From Larix kaempferi (taxonomy: Eukaryota > Streptophyta > Pinopsida > Pinales > Pinaceae), in assembly GCA_027924585.1 (NCBI GenBank), contig BSBM01000252.1, positions 3,658,001-3,722,000 of the forward strand: a DNA stretch of 64,000 bases, in the 5' to 3' direction. Below the pieces are notes generated by a model. The model was not told the origin of the DNA. It searched no databases and worked only from the letters and a program-made list of their open reading frames with translations. Positions 56,845 through 64,000 of the stretch are shown here, in pieces (position 1 is the stretch's first letter; each line of letters starts with the position of its first letter). The position numbers and the translations under genes were made by a program.

Positions 56845-57887
56845 TGTTATAGGTCAAACTTGCACCTCTCCGTCCGTGATCACCTTGAGCTATTGATAAC
56901 ACAAAAGGACAACTTGGATGGAGGAGCATGTTGACCTTCGATGATACTTTGACTTACTCCATTTCCTAACTTTACAGGAAAAAACCCTAAACATATCATT
57001 CTGAGATATGAGCGCTACTCTACTCAAAGAGACTAGCACCCATACGCTACTCCAGTGTATAAAAGTAGTGCTCAAAGCCTTATGAGCGCTACTTCTTCTC
57101 AGCATAATAGCGCTCAACATTTAAAATTCGATAAGCGCTAGTTGGTAAGCTCTAAAGTAGCGCCCTATACGCTACTTCACTGAACAATAGTCGCGTACAT
57201 ATCAAAAGATGATTAAAAAATAATTAATTTTCTCGAGGAGGATTAGTTGCTGGTAGTTTCCCAACTTCCCCAACTTCCTCCATAACCATACATCGACCTG
57301 AACTACTTCTCTAATCCTATAAATACAAGGAAGACTAAAGAGAAAGTTTAAATGGATTAATGGAGAAACTTTGAGACATAGAGATCTAAAGAAGAAGCTT
57401 GCATTGGAGGAGTTGATGCTGAAGATATCCAAGCCAGAGAAGAGCAAGAGCCCAGAATCAAGTTGTAGGAGCCTGTCATAGAGTCAGGTATACTTGTACA
57501 TCAATTTAATTTTGACAATAAAGGTTGAAGTGTCTTTCTTGTTCCAACTTAAATGTGTTCTGAAATGACATCTTAATTTGGATCTGTTTTGGTCAATATC
57601 AAATGCTTAACATTGCTTTTGTTTCTTTTAAACATTATATATTGTCCAAGATGCTTTGAGAAAGGTATTGTTATTGCAGGTTTACTGAAAGGAAGGTGGA
57701 TTTGAAGGTTGAGCACAAGATCAAGTAAAGGCTAGGATCGAACTTCGATTGAAAGGTGTGTTCTCAAGATCCATAACTTATTTCTTTTCATAAATATCTT
57801 TGTAATATCATGAATACACTTACCTGTCACCCCACTCCAGTTGATAGCATTAGTTTCCTTGCTATAGGGTAGATTTGCCCACCAACA
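56845..57887 (+). repeat. C 3' LTR (1043 bp)
   Basis: Partner of 45330-46372. Motif island 57003-57197, TATAAATA at 57318-57325. Followed by the CCTAG duplication (57888-57892). Confidence 0.96.
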
Positions 57888-57892
57888 CCTAG

Positions 57893-59538
57893 TTAGAACC
57901 CCTTCATGCATTCTGGTGCCCTTGCCATTATTTGTCCTTAGGATTGGGAATCCTTTGTAGTCAGGCCATGACATTATGATAAAGACTCATACTCTACTTT
58001 GTCTTATGCTGGCCATCTCCCTTAAGGACTCCCCTCAGTTATATCATGTTGTGATTGCATTGCATCATCCTACTTGCCGCTTGAGCCTTGTGCCGGCTCC
58101 CGCTTACTCATTTGTTAGCCTAGTGCCTGAGCAATTTTCCCCTGTCAAGCCCTGAAGACATTTTATTTGCCCTTCACAATTTGATGACCCTTTGACCCTG
58201 AGGGAACATACCCCTGAGTGTCCACATCCTGCACGCACTTCCTTGCATTGAGCATAGGTATGTTCCACTGCTTGGAACTAGTCTGCTCGCTATTTGACAC
58301 TCGTTCCCTCACTTGTTGTACTATAAGCAATTTTATTCTTTTTCAAGCTTTTCCCAAATATGAAAAAGACCAAAAAAATCAAATATTCCAAAAAGTCGGA
58401 CAGGATTATGGTCACTATTTTTTGTTGGAAACTGTTGTGTCGCCTTTGAACAGAGCATTGATTCCACTCCGTACATTATGAGTCGGGACTATAGCTGGGC
58501 CTTAGGATCTTTACTTGTTTCTCAGTTTTCTCCACCGATTGGTTAAACTTCAAGTCATTATGGAGCCCTCTATAATTCCTCCTACATTTCACAGTTTATG
58601 TCGAGTCTATGCTACCTGTGTCTATCCATCTTCTCATGCTCTTGTTCAAAGGAAGTCCTGAAACCAATGTCGGCCACTCCTCAAATATCTTGACTATTGC
58701 ATGTCGGCCATCCTTATTGAGTCAGTCCGTTTCACCTGAGATCTTCCAAATATTTCAGCATTGATGGTACCTTGTGTTGGTTGATGTGGGATGCCTTAAT
58801 TCCCTCCTTCCACCGAGTCTCATTCCATCGAATTCAAGCCATTTATTTAGGGACTTGAGGCTTAGAGTTCGGTTGAGTACCTTGAGGCTTGCAGTCATTA
58901 GTGGTCGGTTCTCTCGCCATCGACAGTTTTGGGAATACATCAATGTCTCCTAATCAATGGATTCATCCTAGTGTTCAACTTCAACCCATTTATTCACACT
59001 TCGATGATTGTGCTTTGTGCCTTGATGCCCATTTTCATTATTAGTGGGTTATCTCGCGTCTGTTAACGGTATACATCATTGACCGATAATCAGACGATGT
59101 CTTAGCAGGTTCAACCCCAACTCCTTTATTCACTTGATGGGACATGCACCATCGAAGACCTATGTAGAAGACCCCAGGCGATTGTGGCATTCAGTATGCT
59201 ACATATGACTTTGACTTTACATCTGAGATATCACCTCTCAGATTTCAGCAGTTTATACCTGCAATTTCCACCAGTTGTCTTCTTTTCAGCAGAAGATCAT
59301 ATCTTACTATAGAGGGATCATGGCTATGATCACTTATGACATGTACCCATTATATACTACCTATTCATGGCCATTGTATCATATTGTTGTACTATCCCAA
59401 CATGTATTCAGAGATACTATTGTATTATGACGAGTGAGCTGCTCTTTCCACTTGTGTCTCCATCACTCCACTTCTGAGTTTTATAATGTATTTCAGCCAT
59501 CGTAGCATCAGTCTCTGACCTCACACATTAGGGGGCAT
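57893..59538 (+). other. A 3' region and polypurine tract
   Basis: A sequence downstream of insertion C. No gene. From about 58600 it is loosely collinear with the B and C 3' regions (GTCGGCC, TACATCAATGTCTCC and TATACATCA...TGACCG words). It lacks the CGAGC/GCTCG hairpin repeats. AGGGGG at 59529-59534 and CATC precede the LTR, as in B and C. Confidence 0.7.
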
Positions 59539-60465
59539 CTGTTACATCGTAATCTTCCACCCTATGAGCATCAACATTTTTTGGCCTGTAGGATTCATTT
59601 CAGTGACTCAGATCCACTTATATCCTTCAGAGATACTTTTTCCCTATTTTTATTCCTACCCTCATGTTACATCACTATAGTATGCATACCCGCGAGTTGC
59701 ATCACTATAGCCCGCGGGTATCAAGTAAAATGGTAAAAACCACTATTAATTACGTTTTCTCCCAAAAAGCGGTCATTGGGTGACCTTTGGCTCTCCATCT
59801 GCCTGAGTAACGTCTCGATGTGTCCTTTCACCTACCTTTGAGAGGGCTATATATTGAGCACATATGGCTTATGGACGGGAGGAAGAAGAGAATAGCAAGA
59901 GAACTCTAGTGGATTTTTGCCCTATCTTGAGTCTGCACTCATTGATCCTTGTAGTTGTGAACCCTTTATGTTCACCTTCCAAACTCCTATCTAGTTTGAG
60001 TTTTCCATTCATGGAGGATTGAAGTGGTGGAGGCACAAGTGGATTGCTCTAGATCTTGGTTCAGATTGGTTGCCGGCAAGAGGTCGTATCACTTTGTACT
60101 TCTTCTTGTTCATTAATAGAAATACTCATATTCTCGTCCATCATGTTGTGAATGTTGTTTATTATACATTGGGTTACATTTGCTTGTGATATTATGGACC
60201 ATTGTTATTTATAATGTTAATGCCATTTATATATTATATGTATTTGTTGGATATTGGTTGTCAAGACTAATTTGCAGATTTCAAGTGCATGGATTGAAAG
60301 CTCCAACAAGGATCTACTTCAAATGCTTGGATCGAGGTTGGTTACATTTATCCATTATCTTAACATTATCATTTATAATAGCATTGTTTTGAGAATTGAG
60401 TTGGTTTCTGGTAGTCATCTGTCTATTGTGGTATTCCCAAGCCATAGTGAGTTTTCTCCAATACA
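59539..60465 (+). repeat. A 3' LTR (927 bp)
   Basis: Partner of 6332-7259. TATATATT at 59848-59855. The intact palindrome TATAGCCCGCGGGTA is at 59706-59720. Followed by TTGAG (60466-60470) and the continuing gag of E. Confidence 0.95.
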
Positions 60466-61151
60466 TTGAGATTCACATATTCATTGTCGGATCTTCATCC
60501 AGATGCCCCTTATTACACCTATGATTCAGAGTTATATTTACCCATATACACAGTTCTGTCTAGCCCCATGGTCGGCATCAATCCCATACCATTTTATGGC
60601 GGGATTTTTAGTAGTGGATCCACCACTGTCCCCGCTACCACTTCAGCATCCATCCCTACTATGTCATCTATAGGACCTACGCTTAGCACTACAACTCTTA
60701 CCTTTATACCTATCGGTAGCAAATCTATTCCGACCACTGTCCCTTTAATTACCAGCAGTACCCTTAGAGGCACCGGCCCTTCTTTTAAGATCCCAATGCC
60801 CTCAATGAGTGGTTCCCTGACCCCTGTCATAAATTATGCAAATAAACCACTGCTTGGCGAAGGTGGCCCCACGATCGCCACCATGGCTACCATGTAAATC
60901 ACCAAGACCACATCACATATTTCTTCTAAGTTTTCATTCATGGGTAGTTTCAACCTACCTAATCTAGCCCAATTGACTAACAATCCAATCTGTCATGACT
61001 GTACATGGCCTCCCATGCCTACCAAAATCCCTTCAGACATCCCAAAGTTTGAGGGAAAGGGTGGTGAGGACTCCCAGAACCATATCATGTCCTTCCACTT
61101 ATGGTGTTCCTCCAACTCCATAGTAGATCACTTGATCTGCCTATTCCTTTA
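60466..61151 (+). pseudogene. E Gag, N-terminal part
   Basis: Continues E after the A insertion. A Ser/Thr/Pro-rich segment (FTYSLSDLHPDAPYYT to TIATMATM, stop at 60895) corresponds to the low-complexity Gag N-terminus of B. Then NLPNLAQLTNNPICHDCTWPP, FEGKGGEDSQNHI and HLWCSSNS of the capsid domain. The frame is lost at 61151 where F is inserted. Confidence 0.8.
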
Positions 61152-61978
61152 TGACACAAATCTGTCGATAGGGGTTCACTTTACGCAGTGTCACAAATCT
61201 CGACCCAAACACCTATAGATACCGGCCCAGAAAGGGTTTAGCCTTTCCAGCAACACTCACAAAGCGAGTGAGGTCTCACTCAAGGCACCTAAGGGAGCTA
61301 CAGGAACCAAGCTTCCGCAGGTATAAGAGGACATGCATTATTAAAAATTAATCGCAGCATAGCTCATAAATTAGCAATTGCATCATAACACCATCATCGC
61401 ATACAGACATACTAATGAGATCTACGCAGTAACATATATAGAAGCATAATTAAAAGATCTGCGATACATATCACAACTGCGATATAAAAAATCTAATCAT
61501 ACTTCGACATAATAGATCTAATCATACTGTGACATAACAGATCTAATTGTATTGCGATAAAACATATGAGATACAAAGTCATGGACTAAACATTCCTTCT
61601 CATTAAAAGCAAACTTCATACACCAAATATGTCTTACAAATCACAGAAACCGACAGAGATACATATCCGCAAAACTGATCCTCAAAGACTAATATCAAAT
61701 TCAATACAAAATAATGATGTGATCACATAAGATAAGATGTCGAAAGGATTACAATATGAATTATATTTATGGGCTCAGGTGTCGTTACAAAATTGGTCCA
61801 CTTCGCAAAGTGGACATATCTTAACCACTAAGTCTAACTAACTCCTAACTCTTCTTTAACTTCTTTGCTCCACTTTGAGATCACTCTTTACCCTTGTCGC
61901 TGTCCACTTCTCGATGTCCAATTATCTTCCTTGTCACTATTTGTACCAAAACGTCTATGAACTAGCCCCGTTCCAACA
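61152..61978 (-). repeat. F 3' LTR (827 bp)
   Basis: Minus strand: starts TGTTGGAACGG at 61978 and ends GATTTGTGTCA at 61152. The outer end is placed where the E capsid homology stops; CTTTA (61147-61151) would be the target duplication. It shares blocks with the G and F2 LTRs. TATA-like minus-strand CATAAATATA around 61770-61762. Confidence 0.65.
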
Positions 61979-62357
61979 TGCCGCAAACACAAACTTGTGG
62001 CTTGCCCTCGAGCCATTTCATCCAGATGTTGCTGGTGTGTTAACTTGTGCCTTAAACTCTTCGTACATTGTTTTAATTTTGTCTACGTCTTCCCTAACTG
62101 CTTTGAGTGCTGTGCATTCCTCAACCTATTGCTCCATTGGATGCTCACTTCCTTTCTGCTACACTTTCTCTAAATTTTCCTTGATTTGTGTCAATACTGG
62201 CATTGCTTTTATTTCCATATGCTCTACCTTAGACTGCAACTTGTCCAACTGCGTTGTCCTCCTCTGTTGCATTTTTCGCACCTTGTTGACTTATTCCTGC
62301 AAGTCCTTCAACTCGGTTGCTTTATTTATTTGCAAAAGTAGGGGTGTTTTGTTGATC
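61979..62357 (-). pseudogene. F internal 3' end, coiled-coil coding remnant
   Basis: On the minus strand a broken frame reads LQINKATELKDLQE, LDKLQSKVEHMEIKAM, LTQIKENLEKV, LKAVREDVDKIKTMYEEFKAQ, clearly heptad-like. It ends PATSG, stop, NGSRASHKF just before the LTR. F2 has the related tail SGSGTSHK before its LTR. The protein is not recognised; it could be the C-terminus of the polyprotein or an extra ORF. Confidence 0.5.
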
Positions 62358-63905
62358 TGTAATCCTTTCTCTCTGGATAGACCCGGGCTGGCGGTAATCT
62401 TTTAGACCAACAGAACCCTTAGCTCACTGGCCCTTTCGGCAACAGGTCGCAGAAGCAACCTGAAGTCTCACCCGAAGTGATTCTAATGGGGGGCAGAAGA
62501 CTCAAGTGTCCTCAGCCAAGTTCCGAGGCATCCAGGGTGGTTAAACCCTCCTTGACTCCTTTCACAGAAGCTGTCTATCTCATTCCATTACTCCGGCTAC
62601 GCCTCTGTCTTATCGTGGTATGCAGGGAATGCGATAAGTCTTTCCCTATGTGAAACCGTCTAGCGATACCCCAGATATCGTAGGTGCGATATCTTCCCCT
62701 TCTAGTTCCTGCGGCAAGCGAACTTTGACCGCTTCCTAGGTTAATAGGCGGTCTTAGCTATCCTTATCCTGGTACTGCAGTTAGCAACAACATTCAGCCT
62801 ACAAGCCTAACCCTCGCTAATGAACTCGACCCTTGATATCTCGCACACGTAACTAGGTAGAACATTACTTTGCGCAATGTCTAAATAAACCATTCATACC
62901 TCATATTCAGTTCTTACTCGCACATTAACCTCTGTTTAACAATTATTTAGTTCGCAAAGAGGTTAGCTATGATTATCGCAATTGTTATACATCATTCAGA
63001 AGTTAACTGATGACCATGTACATTACTTATAACAAATTGAAGCATTCATATATATAGCACAAACACATGAATGAGATCAATGGCTACACAATTACAATAG
63101 TGCTACTTAGATAAGCACATTGATACTCCCAGGGCAAAGACTACGCCCAGGGGAACTGTGGTTCTTGCTTACAACTCTGGGGAATAAACACAGCTCCTTT
63201 CCACTCTTTTCAACAGGGGTCTTCTGGGAAACTCCACCTCAGTGGGAGCCCTTCTCTATAGACCTCTTTTCTCTTCTTGCCTTCACAGTGCACTCTCTTC
63301 CTCTCGCAATCCCTGCGGATTGCACTCTCTCAACAGGTCGGCCCTTGTCGTCTCAGGGATGTTCAGGCTTGCAACCACAAAAGACTTGACTAGCATCTAC
63401 CTGATGTCTCTATCGCTATGTGGCCAACCCCTTATCCTATAAAAAGACTACTATATATAGATGGCCCGAAGGTCTCATCGCAGTTACAAAACTGTGGGCC
63501 TTATCCCAACAGTGACTCAACCCTAACCACTTACAGTCAACTGGCTGTACCTCCCTGGCCGCCTTCTGTCTCGTCGCCGCTTCCTGCAGTCCTTAGTCTT
63601 TAATGCATCGGCCCGTCGCTTCTTCTTGGTTCAAGCAACGCTGACTGTGGTCCTTCTTCTTTAATGAGGGTAGCTGAACCCTCTCTTCATCTCCGGCGCC
63701 TTTATTGCGGTGGTTGAGCTCTCCCTTCGGCCTCTTCTTTGTACCACATGCTTAACTTTTCTGTACCTATCGCCGTGATTCCCGCCGGAATTTGTGCTAC
63801 GGCGATATCTTTGTCTTACCGCCAAAATTGGTACTTTCTCTCCAAAATTAGTTATCCTTCCCAAAATTAGCAGCTTCCTAAATGCTGCGGAAGTTCTCTC
63901 CAACA
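62358..63905 (-). repeat. F2 3' LTR (about 1548 bp)
   Basis: Minus strand: starts TGTTGGAGAGAAC at 63905, like F (TGTTGGAACGG), and ends near GGATTACA at 62358; the second boundary is inferred from loss of F coding and the TG, so it is approximate. It contains CTGGCCC and TTTCGGCAACAGG near the end, as in G and F. Minus-strand TATATATA at 63459-63452. Confidence 0.55.
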
Positions 63906-64000
63906 ACTCCCCTAACACTTACTTGTGGCTCGTCCCCGAGCCACTTGCAACAACAGCCTGATTCATCTGCCTAAGCTTATCCTTTGCTGCTCGTGAGATT
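63906..64000 (-). pseudogene. F2 internal 3' end
   Basis: The minus strand encodes ISRAAKDKLRQMNQAVVASG, SGTSHK and a stop, followed by a purine-rich GTTAGGGGAGT before the LTR, a likely polypurine tract. The homologous tail in F supports one family. The element continues beyond the window. Confidence 0.5.

Larger units (their letters stand above)
45330..57887 (+). mobile_element. Element C: pol-deleted member of the B family (12.6 kb)
   Basis: LTRs 45330-46372 and 56845-57887, flanked by CCTAG. Perfect primer site, leader, gag, protease, then a direct jump to the last codons of integrase, a second RNase H, antisense gene and 3' region. It has all parts needed in cis for mobility but no RT or integrase. 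By eye the LTRs differ at about 15 sites in 350 bp. Confidence 0.96.
6332..60465 (+). mobile_element. Element A: Tat-like Ty3/gypsy retrotransposon carrying four nested insertions
   Basis: LTRs at 6332-7259 and 59539-60465, flanked by TTGAG. Its own sequence is 6332-14096, 29145-30484, 37502-39017, 45298-45329 and 57893-60465, about 13.2 kb. Order on the plus strand: LTR, tRNA-Arg primer site, leader, gag, protease, RT-RNase H, integrase, second RNase H, antisense gene, 3' region, purine tract, LTR. Insertions: B in the integrase, H in the antisense gene, D and C in the 3' region. By eye the two LTRs differ at about 20 sites over their first 320 bp, more than those of B or C, so A is the older insertion, as the nesting requires. 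Confidence 0.95.

Noticed and set aside
63120-63603. Possible host exon in the F2 LTR
   Set aside because: Short frames without recognisable domains inside an LTR. No splice or codon evidence.
1-64000. Search for tRNA, rRNA and host protein genes
   Set aside because: None seen. The tRNA-like matches are 12-19 base primer-binding sites only.

Overview
This window looks like intergenic DNA of a large plant genome. Almost every base can be assigned to LTR retrotransposons nested inside one another. I found no host protein gene, tRNA, rRNA or CRISPR array. Plant origin is inferred from three things: Tat-type Ty3/gypsy elements (primer site for tRNA-Arg, a second RNase H after the integrase, an antisense extra gene), a Ty1/copia element with the initiator-tRNA-Met primer site, and AT-rich leaders with plant-like introns. 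The species cannot be named from the sequence.

Layout. The left edge (1-3017, minus strand) is the 5' part of a Ty3/gypsy-type element G, whose Gag has five zinc knuckles; it abuts a gag remnant I (3018-3839). Element E starts at 3840 (5' LTR 3840-4593). It is split at 6331 by element A (6332-60465; target duplication TTGAG on both sides) and resumes at 60466 until element F cuts its gag at 61152. F is in turn cut at about 62358 by F2, a related element whose LTR reaches 63905.

Element A is about 13 kb of its own sequence and holds four younger insertions, each with a matching 5-bp target duplication: B (14097-29139, CTTGG) in the integrase codons; the copia element H (30485-37496, minus strand, GAGCG) in the antisense gene; D (39018-45292, GTGGC) and C (45330-57887, CCTAG) only 32 bp apart in the 3' region. 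B and C are one family, with LTRs of about 1043 bp. C has lost RT, RNase H and integrase. D has lost nearly everything from its 5' LTR to the end of the integrase.

How the parts work together. In the Tat-like elements the sense strand encodes Gag, protease, RT with a degenerate RNase H, and integrase, followed by a separate second RNase H ORF. Facing it from the 3' side is an antisense gene with the same structure in A, B, C and D: TATA box, short 5' untranslated exon, intron 1, an ATG one base after the 3' splice site, a long exon, an intron of about 100 bp, and a last exon. Its protein is about 377 aa and has a segment resembling the plant mobile domain. Families A and B/C carry islands of a family-specific palindromic short motif in the LTR upstream of the TATA box, in the leader after the primer site, and in intron 1 of the antisense gene. 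An antisense-encoded factor that recognises its own element is the most interesting hypothesis here. All coding regions seen carry at least one lesion, except exon 2 of the antisense gene in C and the second RNase H ORFs of A and C, which have no stop; C has lost its start codon and A has one catalytic Asp replaced by Glu.
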